Below, piece after piece: positions 7,730 to 17,346 of a DNA stretch of 64,000 nucleotides. A model generated the notes under the pieces. That model saw only the letters and a list, made by a program, of their open reading frames with translations. It was not told the origin of the DNA and did no database searches. The DNA comes from Chromatiales bacterium (lineage in GTDB: Bacteria > Pseudomonadota > Gammaproteobacteria > UBA6429 > Thiohalophilaceae), in the NCBI GenBank assembly GCA_027032075.1, contig JALVOC010000220.1:1-64000 (forward strand), written 5' to 3'. Made by a program: the position numbers and the translations under genes. How positions within the stretch are numbered: position 1 is the stretch's first letter; each line of letters begins with the position of its first letter.

Positions 7730-9421
7730 ATGGCTACGAATAATAATTTTCGAACATGCCCTGATACCGGTTTACAATTTCACAGGCCTGCCGAAACCCT
7801 TATGAAGGTGAACGCCGTGGCAGGCGTGGTCTGTATGCTGATCGGTGGCATCATGGGGCTGGGGGTTGGCCTTACCCGTTGGCCAGCAGTGCATTTCCTG
7901 CCAGCGGATGCGTTCTATCTGGCATTGACCTCGCACGGTATCAATATCCTGATTTTCTGGCTCATCTTTTTTGAAGTTGCCGTGCTTTATTTCTGCTCCT
8001 CGACGTTGCTCCGATGTCGCCTGGCGACACCGCGATGGGGATGGGCGTCGTTTGCGCTCATGGTCATCGGCGCGGTGATGAACAACGTTGCGGTGCTGCA
8101 GGGCCGTTCCAGCGTGATGATGACTTCATACGCCCCCATGTCGGCAGATCCGATGTTCTATCTCGGTCTGATCCTCTTCGCCGTCGGGGCACTGATTGCC
8201 TGCTTTATTTTCCTGGGCACATTGGTTATCGCAAAAGCGGAAAAAACCTATGAAGGTTCAATTTCGCTGGTGACATTCGGCGCATTGACCGCGGCGATTA
8301 TCGCCATTTTCACGATTGCCTCCGGCGCGATTATCCTGATCCCGACTTTCCTCTGGTCGATTGGTTACATCAACAGCATTGACGGCTTGATGTACCGGGT
8401 GATCTGGTGGGCGATGGGGCATTCATCCCAGCAGATTAACGTGGCTGCACATATTGCGGTCTGGTATGCGATTGTCGGCGTTGCTTTCGGCGCCAAGCCG
8501 CTTTCCGAAAAAGTCAGCCGTTTTGCCTTCCTGTTATATATCCTGTTCCTGCAACTGGCCAGTGCGCATCACTTGCTGGTTGATCCGGGCATCAGTTCGG
8601 AATGGAAAATATTCAACACCAGTTACGCCATGTATCTGGCGGTCATGGCCAGTATGATCCACGGGCTGACCGTACCGGGTGCGATGGAAGCGGCGCAGCG
8701 CAAACGCGGCCTCAACAAGGGCCTGTTTGAATGGTTGCGCAAGGCGCCCTGGGGTAACCCGACCTTCTCGGCAACCATACTGTCGCTGGTGATCTTCGGG
8801 TTCCTAGGCGGTATATCCGGGGTAATGATGGGGACTGAGCAACTCAACCTCATTATTCACAACACTCTCTATGTTCCCGGTCATTTCCATGCCACCGTGG
8901 CAGCCGGTACCACCCTGGCCTTTATGGGGCTCACGTATTGGCTGTTGCCCGTGTTGTTCCGCCGCAAGCTGATCCTGCCGGGATTGGCCAAGTGGCAGCC
9001 CTACCTGTTTGGTCTGGGTGTCACCGGCATGTCCCTCTTCATGATGGCGGCAGGTACCCTGGGTGTACCGAGACGTCACTGGGATATGTCATTTTCCGGC
9101 GCAGCGCTTCAACACGACTTCCCTGCGACGGCATTCACCATGATGGCGTTGAACGGTATGTCAGCGGTGCTGGCGGTAGTCGGCGGGGGGCTTTTCATCC
9201 TGCTGGTGGTGGGATCCCTGCTGCTGGGTAAAAAGCTTGGTGAAGACGAAAAACTGCCGGAAGCGATTATTGCCGAACCTGTAAGCGATTACCACGGTAT
9301 CGGTATCGGCAGGGTTTCCATTCCAGGCACATTGACCCTGGCGTTGATTTTCCTGACGGTATTCGTTCTTTATTACTTCGTTAACTGGAAGTATCTCGGA
9401 CAAACATGGGGTTTAAGTTAG
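7730..9421 (+). CDS. Heme-copper subunit I lacking the oxidase tyrosine; NO-reductase-like (NorY/sNOR type)
   Basis: A 563-residue protein with about 12-14 helices. All metal-ligand histidines of the heme-copper superfamily are visible: H69 (LTSHG), H231, H280-H281 (SAHHL), H385 and H387 (PGHFHA). In oxygen reductases helix VI reads HPEVY, with Tyr cross-linked to the histidine; here it is H231-S-S-Q-Q235, so the tyrosine needed for four-electron O2 cleavage is missing. NO reductases need no tyrosine. With a CuA subunit II, SCO and a Dnr box, the best reading is one of the alternative CuA-containing NO reductases (sNOR or eNOR group); which one cannot be settled here. The start at ATG 7730 follows GGGAGGG (7717-7723). 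Confidence 0.8.
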   Translation: MATNNNFRTCPDTGLQFHRPAETLMKVNAVAGVVCMLIGGIMGLGVGLTRWPAVHFLPADAFYLALTSHGINILIFWLIFFEVAVLYFCSSTLLRCRLATPRWGWASFALMVIGAVMNNVAVLQGRSSVMMTSYAPMSADPMFYLGLILFAVGALIACFIFLGTLVIAKAEKTYEGSISLVTFGALTAAIIAIFTIASGAIILIPTFLWSIGYINSIDGLMYRVIWWAMGHSSQQINVAAHIAVWYAIVGVAFGAKPLSEKVSRFAFLLYILFLQLASAHHLLVDPGISSEWKIFNTSYAMYLAVMASMIHGLTVPGAMEAAQRKRGLNKGLFEWLRKAPWGNPTFSATILSLVIFGFLGGISGVMMGTEQLNLIIHNTLYVPGHFHATVAAGTTLAFMGLTYWLLPVLFRRKLILPGLAKWQPYLFGLGVTGMSLFMMAAGTLGVPRRHWDMSFSGAALQHDFPATAFTMMALNGMSAVLAVVGGGLFILLVVGSLLLGKKLGEDEKLPEAIIAEPVSDYHGIGIGRVSIPGTLTLALIFLTVFVLYYFVNWKYLGQTWGLS

Positions 9422-9435
9422 GTCGCGTGTATAAC

Positions 9436-9466
9436 GGCGGGGGGTCTCTCCCCCGCCATTTATTTT
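9436..9466 (+). terminator. Intrinsic terminator after subunit I gene
   Basis: GGCGGGGG (9436-9443) pairs with CCCCCGCC (9450-9457) across a 6-nt loop, followed by a T-rich tract ATTTATTTTA. It may only partly separate the structural genes from ctaB and SCO. Confidence 0.75.
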
Positions 9467-9490
9467 ACTGACTGGGTACTTATAACTGTC

Positions 9491-10342
9491 ATGTTCGCAC
9501 AACTGGTAAATCTGTTTAAGTTGCGTATTGGCCTGCTGATCGCCATAACGGCGCTGGCAGGATACGCAATCACTCCTGGTAATGTTTTGACAGGTTGGGA
9601 AATCCTGTTGCTTGGGCTGTGTGTGTTTTTCTCCTCGGCCAGTGCAGGTGCCTTCAACCAATATGTGGAACGGGATCTGGATGCCAGAATGGCCCGAACC
9701 CAAAACAGGCCATTTGTCACCGGCTTTTTTCGGCACCATAAAGGCTGGTTGTTCAGTATCTTTGCATTGTTTGCAATTTCCGTGGCTGCCGCTGCCTGGT
9801 TGTTCAACCCGCTATCGGCATTTTATGTTTTCCTGGGCGCATTTGTTTATGCCGTGATCTATACCGTCTGGCTGAAGCGGCGCAGCGTCTGGAACATTGT
9901 AATTGGCGGGCTGGCAGGCAGCTTTGCGGTGTTGGCTGGTGCTGCCGCTGCCGATCCCGGTTTGAATGCGGCGTCCTTCATCCTGGCGGGTGTTTTGTTT
10001 CTCTGGACGCCGTCGCATTTCTGGAGTCTGGCGATAGCACTGCATCGTGATTACGCAGCTGCGGGTATTCCCATGTTGCCGGTGGTGGTTGGTGACAAGG
10101 CGGCCGCACGCATCATTCTCATGAACACATTCGTGATGGTCGTGCTTTCCATTCTTCCGGTGTTCTATGGTATGGGAATGATTTATCTGTTCTCCGCACT
10201 GACGGGCGGTGGCTGGTTCCTCTACCGCAACATCCAGCTGGTGCGGCGGCCTGAGCGGAAATGTGCCATGGCCAATTTCTTTGCCTCGATGCTGCAACTC
10301 GCTGTGTTACTGGCCGGTGCGGTGCTTGATGTAAGTTTGTAG
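9491..10342 (+). CDS. ctaB: Heme O synthase (protoheme IX farnesyltransferase)
   Basis: A 283-residue UbiA-superfamily membrane prenyltransferase that adds a farnesyl group to protoheme. It has about nine helices and the two Asp-rich prenyl-diphosphate motifs: NQYVERDLDARMARTQNRP (residues 55-73) and, in the second half, the HRDYAAAGIPMLPVVVGD region. Together with CtaA (4368-5411) it can make heme A. Its place between the NO-reductase-like subunits and an SCO protein suggests that the enzyme carries a farnesylated heme, unlike the b-type hemes of cNOR and qNOR. Start ATG 9491 lies directly after the terminator hairpin. Confidence 0.93.
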   Translation: MFAQLVNLFKLRIGLLIAITALAGYAITPGNVLTGWEILLLGLCVFFSSASAGAFNQYVERDLDARMARTQNRPFVTGFFRHHKGWLFSIFALFAISVAAAAWLFNPLSAFYVFLGAFVYAVIYTVWLKRRSVWNIVIGGLAGSFAVLAGAAAADPGLNAASFILAGVLFLWTPSHFWSLAIALHRDYAAAGIPMLPVVVGDKAAARIILMNTFVMVVLSILPVFYGMGMIYLFSALTGGGWFLYRNIQLVRRPERKCAMANFFASMLQLAVLLAGAVLDVSL

Positions 10343-10356
10343 GCCGAAAAAAAACA

Positions 10357-11220
10357 GTGTTGTTGACAAATACCGTCCAGCGCGTTTCCGTGAAGGTGGC
10401 GCTGACCATCGCTTTCCTAGTCGGCATGTTGTTGTCAGCGGCACCGTTGACAGCGGGCCAGCATGAGGAGCACCTCCATCCACCTGCGGGCAAAAGCAGT
10501 GATTATGATCCGAAAACAGCGCTTAAAATAAGCCAGGAGGCGATCGGCCGGGTTGTCGCTGACTATCAGTTTACCGATTCCAGCGGCAAGCGGGTCGCCA
10601 TGCATGATTTCCGGGGGCGTCCCCTGGTGATTAGCATGATTTACACCAGTTGCCATCATATTTGTCCGATGACGACACAGCACCTCAAACAGGTGGTGAA
10701 AAAAGCGCGGAATGTTTTTGGTGATGACAGTTTTACCGTGTTGAGTATCGGTTTCGATACCCTTAACGACAAGCCGGATGCGATGCGCATGTTTGCGGCA
10801 CAGCAGGGAGTCGATATGCCGGGGTGGTATTTTCTCAGTGCCGATGAGCAAACGATCAAGCAGCTTGCGGAAAATCTGGGGTTTGTGTTTTTTCCATCAG
10901 CAAAGGGATTTGATCACTTGCTGCAGGCTACCGTGGTGGATGGGGATGGAAAAATCTACCGGCAGGTTTACGGCATGAAATTCGACACCCCCAAGTTGAT
11001 AGAGCCGCTCAAGGAACTTGTTTACGGCAAGCCGCAGCAAAACAGTTCACTCCTCACACATTTCGGTAATCGTATTCGCCTGTTTTGTACGGTATATGAT
11101 CCTGCCAGTGACACCTACAGGCTGGATTATTCAATTTTCATCGGCATGATTATCGGCCTGATTTCAATGGGAATCGTGGGGTATTTTCTTGTCCGTGAAT
11201 GGAAACATTCACGCTCCTGA
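10357..11220 (+). CDS. SCO1/SenC-family copper chaperone with C-terminal membrane anchor
   Basis: A 287-residue periplasmic thioredoxin-fold protein that delivers copper to the CuA site of subunit II. It has an N-terminal signal/anchor, the copper-binding CHHICP (CxxxCP) motif in YTSCHHICPMTTQHL, the distal histidine in FDHLLQAT, and a C-terminal transmembrane helix (about residues 258-281), which is unusual for SCO1 but seen in some SCO-like proteins of denitrifiers. It starts at GTG 10357, 14 nt after ctaB; a second GTG at 10390 is possible, as neither has a strong ribosome site. The pairing with a CuA subunit fits its role. Confidence 0.85.
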   Translation: MLLTNTVQRVSVKVALTIAFLVGMLLSAAPLTAGQHEEHLHPPAGKSSDYDPKTALKISQEAIGRVVADYQFTDSSGKRVAMHDFRGRPLVISMIYTSCHHICPMTTQHLKQVVKKARNVFGDDSFTVLSIGFDTLNDKPDAMRMFAAQQGVDMPGWYFLSADEQTIKQLAENLGFVFFPSAKGFDHLLQATVVDGDGKIYRQVYGMKFDTPKLIEPLKELVYGKPQQNSSLLTHFGNRIRLFCTVYDPASDTYRLDYSIFIGMIIGLISMGIVGYFLVREWKHSRS

Positions 11221-11224
11221 TACG

Positions 11225-11266
11225 TTGACCTGAATCAAGTCTAAATTACCTTGGTAGGGGTAAAGT
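11225..11266 (+). promoter_or_regulatory. Dnr/FNR box and -10 for the cytochrome b fusion gene
   Basis: TTGACCTGAATCAA at 11225-11238, five bases after the SCO stop, with TAAAGT (11261-11266) about 31 bp from the box centre. It gives the next gene its own Dnr-type promoter. Confidence 0.72.
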
Positions 11267-11299
11267 CTACCGAGCATTCTTGAGGAGAGGGCACTCTAT

Positions 11300-12838
11300 T
11301 TGTCCGGGTACACACACAATCTGTTTTTATCTGCGCTGCGCTTTGTCGAGAAGGGATTGGGTGCGGTTTTCACTGATCGTTTTAACCCTTTCTATTATCT
11401 TGGCAGCCTGGCGTTTTATTTTTTCTGGATTGTGGCAGTCAGCGGCATTTACCTCTTTATATACTTTGAAACCAGTATTGCAGGTGCTTACCAGTCCGTT
11501 GAAGTTCTGACCGTCGAGCAATGGTATTTTGGGGGAGTGATGCGCAGTCTGCACCGCTACGCCTCGGACGCCATGTTGTTAATGATGGGGCTGCACCTGT
11601 ACAAGGAATGGGTTACAGGCCGTTTCCGCGGTGCGCGCTGGTTTTCCTGGGTGTCTGGTGTGCCGCTGGTGTGGCTGTTGTTTGCAGCCGGGATAGGGGG
11701 ATATTGGCTGGTATGGGATGAACTTGCCCAGTATATCGCGGTGCTGACTGCGGAATGGCTGGACTGGCTGCCGATCTTTTCCGAAAGCATGGCGCGTAAT
11801 TTTCTGAACAACTCCTGGGTGAGTGACCGGTTTTTTTCCCTGCTGGTTTTTTTGCATATCGGAATTCCGCTGGCATTGCTGCTTGGGATGTGGATCCATA
11901 TCCAGCGGATAAGCCAGCCGATGACCAACCCGCCGAAGCGTCTTGCCCTGGGTACACTGGGCACCCTGCTGGTACTTTCAGTGATTCATCCCGCTGTCAG
12001 CCAGCCACCGGCCAATCTCGATCAAAGTGTCACCCTGATTAACTTTGACTGGTTTTATCTGCATCTGTACCCCCTGCTCGATTTGGGCTCGCCAGAGGCG
12101 ATGTGGTTGGTGACCGGCCTCATCACCTTCGGATTGTTTTTGTTGCCCTTGCTGCCCAACAAAAAGCGTAATCCCGCTGCGGTGGTTGACCTCGAACACT
12201 GCAACGGTTGTGGCTGGTGTGTTGCCGACTGCCCCTATGCGGCGATCAGGCTGAGAGACAGAACGGATTCCTTACCCCATGAGGAGGAAGCCTGGGTAAA
12301 CAGCAAGCTCTGCGTGGGCTGTGGTATTTGTGTCGGGGCATGTTCAACCGCAACCCCGTTCAGGAAAGTGGGTATCGTCCAGCCGGGTGTCGATCTGCCA
12401 GGAGAATGGCTGGAGAAGTTGCGTGAGGAAATTTATGAAAAAGCCAGGGCATCCAGTGATAAATCCAGAATTGCCGTGTTCGGCTGCCAGCATTCCGCCC
12501 AGGAAAAACTGCCCGGCAACGATGCCTTGATGGTGTTGACCTTGCCGTGTATTGCAGCCTTGCCCCCGTCATTTATCGATTTTATTTTCAGCAGAAATAT
12601 CGCAGACGGCGTGCTGCTGACGGGGTGCAGGGAAAGTGACTGTTTTCATCGAAGAGGGGTGCAGTGGACGGAGGAAAGAATTGCAGCTCAGCGGGAACCC
12701 AGACTGCGTGACAGGGTGATACGGGAGCGGATCCGGCTGTGCTGGTGTGGTGACAGCATCGGGGAGCTGAAGGACGCAGTTACTGCATTTGCGGATGAGC
12801 TTGCTCAACAGACGAGCGAAGAGGCTGGAACAGAATGA
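11300..12838 (+). CDS. Cytochrome b - 2x[4Fe-4S] - MvhD fusion protein
   Basis: A 512-residue three-part protein. Residues 1-285 are a membrane cytochrome b with two bis-histidine sets, H85/H99 in SLHRYASDAMLLMMGLHL and H186/H200 in LHIGIPLALLLGMWIH, each pair 14 apart as in the b/b6 family (two hemes b). Residues 298-350 carry two ferredoxin clusters (C301, C304, C307, C311 and C338, C341, C344, C348). Residues 390-490 look like MvhD/FrhD, the [2Fe-2S] subunit that links hydrogenases to HdrA (C396, C417, C443, C448), with an extra CWC at 481-483. The TTG start at 11300 follows GAGGAGAGGG with good spacing. It has its own Dnr box. A quinol or ferredoxin electron input for NO reduction is inferred; function unproven. 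Confidence 0.85.
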   Translation: MSGYTHNLFLSALRFVEKGLGAVFTDRFNPFYYLGSLAFYFFWIVAVSGIYLFIYFETSIAGAYQSVEVLTVEQWYFGGVMRSLHRYASDAMLLMMGLHLYKEWVTGRFRGARWFSWVSGVPLVWLLFAAGIGGYWLVWDELAQYIAVLTAEWLDWLPIFSESMARNFLNNSWVSDRFFSLLVFLHIGIPLALLLGMWIHIQRISQPMTNPPKRLALGTLGTLLVLSVIHPAVSQPPANLDQSVTLINFDWFYLHLYPLLDLGSPEAMWLVTGLITFGLFLLPLLPNKKRNPAAVVDLEHCNGCGWCVADCPYAAIRLRDRTDSLPHEEEAWVNSKLCVGCGICVGACSTATPFRKVGIVQPGVDLPGEWLEKLREEIYEKARASSDKSRIAVFGCQHSAQEKLPGNDALMVLTLPCIAALPPSFIDFIFSRNIADGVLLTGCRESDCFHRRGVQWTEERIAAQREPRLRDRVIRERIRLCWCGDSIGELKDAVTAFADELAQQTSEEAGTE

Positions 12839-13356
12839 TGATGGCAGGGAAAAAACTCAACAGTTTGCAGTATTTGGGGCAGTTCGCTGCCTATGCGCTG
12901 TTTGCATTGCTGCTGGGATATTTTTCCGAATCGCCAAAATACCGCCATATGGAGGAAGGCAAGGCGGTGATCAAATTGAGCATCAGTCATGCCGGTAAAA
13001 TTGTGGGTAAATGCCGCAAGCCCACTGCGGAGGAACTGGCGGGTCTGCCACGCAACATGCGGATGCGGGAAATTTGTCCACGGGAACGTTCACCGGTGAG
13101 TGTCGAACTGGTGACGAATGGCGATATTCTTTATCGGGAAACCATACCACCATCCGGCTTTCAGAAAGACGGGGTATCGGTCGTCTATAAAAGATTTGCC
13201 GTCCCCGCCGGGGATTATCTGATCGAGGCAAAACTGAAAGATCAACTTGGTGATGAAAGATACGATTACGTTACGAAAAAAGCCATTAGCCTGAAACCGC
13301 GTCAGGTGGTGGTGATTGATTTTCACCCGAATAAAAACGGTTTTATCATTAATTGA
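12835..13356 (+). CDS. Membrane-anchored periplasmic protein, unknown
   Basis: A 173-residue protein whose ATG overlaps the TGA of the fusion gene (ATGA), so the two are translationally coupled. It has one N-terminal helix (about residues 13-30) and an extracytoplasmic beta-rich domain containing two cysteines (GKCRKPT and REICPRERS) and a C-terminal YDYVTKKAISLKPRQVVVIDFHPN strand pattern, somewhat like carboxypeptidase-regulatory or FixH-type domains. No family can be named with confidence. Coupling suggests that it helps assemble or works with the cytochrome b fusion. Confidence 0.75.
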   Translation: MMMAGKKLNSLQYLGQFAAYALFALLLGYFSESPKYRHMEEGKAVIKLSISHAGKIVGKCRKPTAEELAGLPRNMRMREICPRERSPVSVELVTNGDILYRETIPPSGFQKDGVSVVYKRFAVPAGDYLIEAKLKDQLGDERYDYVTKKAISLKPRQVVVIDFHPNKNGFIIN

Positions 13357-13412
13357 TAATATACAAAAAAAATAATAAAGGCGGTTAGCGGCTTCGGGCC
13401 AAATCGATCAGT

Positions 13413-13598
13413 TCATTTGGTTGCAAGCAGGTATTGCATTACTTCAAAGGTGATTAGCACTATCGGAAGGAAAATCAGAAAAAAAATCACGTTCCGGTGT
13501 TCGAAGGGTGCACCCCGGCGTTTTTCCAGCATTTGCAGCAAGGCATCCGAAGTCAGATACACAAGAATACCAACAATTGTAAACAAGATAATTTCCAC
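13413..13598 (-). CDS. Small two-helix membrane protein, unknown
   Basis: A 61-residue protein with two hydrophobic helices (residues 2-20 and 38-57) joined by a basic loop (EKRRGAPFEHRN). The GTG start at 13598 is supported by GGGGAGG seven bases before it. It converges on the preceding operon (57 nt between the two stops) and has a Dnr box (13814-13827) 216 bp upstream. No family recognised. Confidence 0.6.
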   Translation of the reverse strand: MEIILFTIVGILVYLTSDALLQMLEKRRGAPFEHRNVIFFLIFLPIVLITFEVMQYLLATK

Positions 13599-13813
13599 TG
13601 AATTTCCTCCCCAGTGCTGGATAGCAATCTTGATTGCTACTATAACTTACTAAGACAAACGATAACAAAGCCTCATTCAGCGGAGGCTGGGTGGAGACCA
13701 TCCAGACTCCCGCCCACAGGGCGCTCTCCACGTGCCGGGACGCTGAATCCGGTTTTGTTTTCGTTTGTCTCGGTTGTGTCCTGGACTTAAGAAATCCGCA
13801 AACAAACTGGATT

Positions 13814-13827
13814 TGATCCAGGTCAAG
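13814..13827. promoter_or_regulatory. Orphan Dnr/FNR box
   Basis: TTGATCCAGGTCAA is a good match to the Dnr box. It is 216 bp from the small membrane gene on the minus strand and over 600 bp from nirS, so its target is unclear. Confidence 0.6.
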
Positions 13828-14112
13828 CCGCAACCACCGGTGTTACGTTAAAGATTAACAATTGTAAACGGTGGCAGCGTCAGGTAAAAAGAAGAATGGA
13901 AGGCGGATGCCTGCTTCTTGGCGGAAAAGACAACGTTGTTTTCGAGAAGTTGGTTCGATAATTCGGTTGCCTGTTTTCAGATAATATTGCAAGTAAAGGC
14001 GGTAAGAGATGGCGATTCCGAATGGAAGCGGCTATCGAAAACAGGATCCGTGCTTTATAAGAAACGGCTTATATTTTCAGCTTTGGCACAGTGACATCAT
14101 GGGTACTTTTTT

Positions 14113-14151
14113 GCCTTTGCTAAATTAGACATTGTCTAATTTAGCAAAGGC
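14113..14151. repeat. Perfect 18-bp inverted repeat, 3-nt loop
   Basis: Positions 14113-14130 and 14134-14151 are exact reverse complements around ATT. The T-run (TTTTTT) precedes it on the plus strand, and an A-run follows it on the minus strand, so it is not a standard terminator in either direction. Confidence 0.85.
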
Positions 14152-14186
14152 CGGTTCGGTGCCGGCATGATACACCCGGATTCGTA

Positions 14187-14223
14187 TTGACTTATATCAA
14201 GGAGGCAGACTGTAGACTAGTAT
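14187..14223 (+). promoter_or_regulatory. Dnr/FNR box and -10, nirS promoter
   Basis: TTGACTTATATCAA at 14187-14200; TAGTAT at 14218-14223 sits about 27 bp from the box centre. The implied transcript start is near 14230-14235, giving a leader of roughly 210 nt. Confidence 0.72.
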
Positions 14224-14397
14224 TCACTATCGAATGAAAAAAGTGATTTAGGCTTTTTTTGCTGTTGATAATAAGTGCTTACTCTTATCCTTGAAAAAGT
14301 TTTGTAAAGTTCCGTACTTTGCAAACGTTAAGGAGGGGGGTGGGCTGATAAGCATAAATCAAGTGAAATTGCTGTTTTACAACACCAGTGAAGTTAA

Positions 14398-16101
<1,704 letters not shown>

Positions 16102-16134
16102 GTTGCTGTAGTTGCAACCTCACAGGGTGCTCTG

Positions 16135-16207
16135 CGGGTTGGCGTGAGCCAACCCGAGGAGCGGCCCGTTGGGCGCGGGGATCCCCACCCCGTTGCCCGT
16201 TTTTTTA
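16135..16207 (+). terminator. Hairpins and T-run between nirS and nirE
   Basis: A clean stem CGGGTTGGC (16135-16143) with GCCAACCCG (16148-16156) and GTGA loop is followed by a second, imperfect GC-rich fold (about 16163-16199) ending in seven Ts (16200-16206). Partial termination that lowers nirE-J expression relative to nirS is likely. Confidence 0.6.
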
Positions 16208-16235
16208 CAGTCTGGGTAAGTTTAAGGGTAAGGCA

Positions 16236-17036
16236 ATGACAGATGCATGTGTTTACCTTGTAGGAACCGGGCCCGGTGATCCTGAACTGTTGACTGTGAA
16301 AGCGTTACGTCTTTTGCAGAATTCTGATGTAGTGGTTTACGATCGTCTGGTTACAGACGAAATACTGCAATTGATCCCCGCCGGCGTGAGCCGCATCTTT
16401 GTCGGCAAGCAAAGCGGCAAACACACCGTACCACAGGATGAGATCAATTCCCTGCTGGTAAAACTTGCCGAAAGCAAACGTACTATCGTTCGCCTCAAAG
16501 GTGGCGATCCCTTTATTTTTGGTCGTGGCAGTGAAGAAGCGGTCTATCTTGCGAGGCATCATGTCGCCTTCGAGGTGGTTCCGGGGATCACGGCTGCTTC
16601 GGCCTGCAGCAGCTATGCCGGTATTCCGCTGACGCATCGCGGTCTGGCACATGGCGTACAGATCATCACCGGTCATTGTCAGGGTGACCTGCCGCTGGAT
16701 TTCGACTGGCGTTCCCTCGCCGACGCCGATAAAACCATCGTCGTCTACATGGGCGTTGCGAATATTTCCTTCATCGTGGATCGTCTGATCCAGGCCGGCC
16801 TTGCGGAAACGACCCCCGCGGCGGCGATTGAAAATGGCACCAGCCGGAAACAACGGCGCTTGCTCACCACGCTTGCACGGTTGCCGCAGGAAACCCGTCA
16901 GGCGGGTTTGTCTGCACCCGTGTTGTTCGTGATTGGCAAGGTGGTGCAGTTGGCGGATGAACTCGAATGGTTTACTCCGGGAGAAATCGAAGCGTTGCAA
17001 CCGGCTGTGGCGTTTGAGAAGGAACGACATGGTTAG
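16236..17036 (+). CDS. nirE: Uroporphyrinogen-III C-methyltransferase NirE
   Basis: A 266-residue SAM-dependent methyltransferase that makes precorrin-2, the first dedicated step toward siroheme and heme d1. It has the N-terminal VGTGPGDPELLTVKALRLL loop, the VRLKGGDPFIFGRGSEE motif, VVPGITAASACSSYAGIPLTHR and the SAPVLFVIGKVV tail, all typical of the CobA/NirE family; no CysG-type dehydrogenase domain is fused. In this position, after nirS and before nirC, it is the denitrification paralogue. The nirC start overlaps its end by 8 bp. Confidence 0.95.
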   Translation: MTDACVYLVGTGPGDPELLTVKALRLLQNSDVVVYDRLVTDEILQLIPAGVSRIFVGKQSGKHTVPQDEINSLLVKLAESKRTIVRLKGGDPFIFGRGSEEAVYLARHHVAFEVVPGITAASACSSYAGIPLTHRGLAHGVQIITGHCQGDLPLDFDWRSLADADKTIVVYMGVANISFIVDRLIQAGLAETTPAAAIENGTSRKQRRLLTTLARLPQETRQAGLSAPVLFVIGKVVQLADELEWFTPGEIEALQPAVAFEKERHG

Positions 17037-17346
17037 AGTGTTGCCGGGTCTGTTTCTTTCGGTCTGGCTTACGGGCGCCTCTGCGACGGATATTTCAGCA
17101 ACACGTCAGCAGGAGTTGCGCGACCTGCTTTTGCAGGACTGTGGTTCCTGCCACGGAATGACCCTGAAAGGTGGCCTTGGTCCGGCGTTGACGCCACAAG
17201 CACTTGCCGGCAAACCGCGAGAGATGTTGGTAAGCACGATTTTACAAGGTCGGGCCGGCACACCGATGCCTCCCTGGTCCGGCATCCTCAGCCGGGAAGA
17301 GGTGGACTGGCTGGTGGACAAACTCTTTCAGGGGGTGGCGCAGTGA
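17029..17346 (+). CDS. nirC: Periplasmic cytochrome c NirC
   Basis: A 105-residue monoheme cytochrome c55x-type protein: signal peptide (about residues 1-19), heme motif CGSCH (C38, C41, H42) and a likely axial methionine in GTPMPPW. NirC proteins donate electrons to NirS and/or take part in the final heme d1 step with NirF and NirN. ATG 17029 is inside the end of nirE, and its TGA overlaps the GTG of nirF (GTGA), so nirE-C-F are translationally coupled. Length is normal for the family. Confidence 0.93.
   Translation: MVRVLPGLFLSVWLTGASATDISATRQQELRDLLLQDCGSCHGMTLKGGLGPALTPQALAGKPREMLVSTILQGRAGTPMPPWSGILSREEVDWLVDKLFQGVAQ

Noticed and set aside
10357-10389. First 11 codons of the SCO gene
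   Set aside because: Kept in the call, but a start at GTG 10390 is equally possible; not treated as a separate finding.
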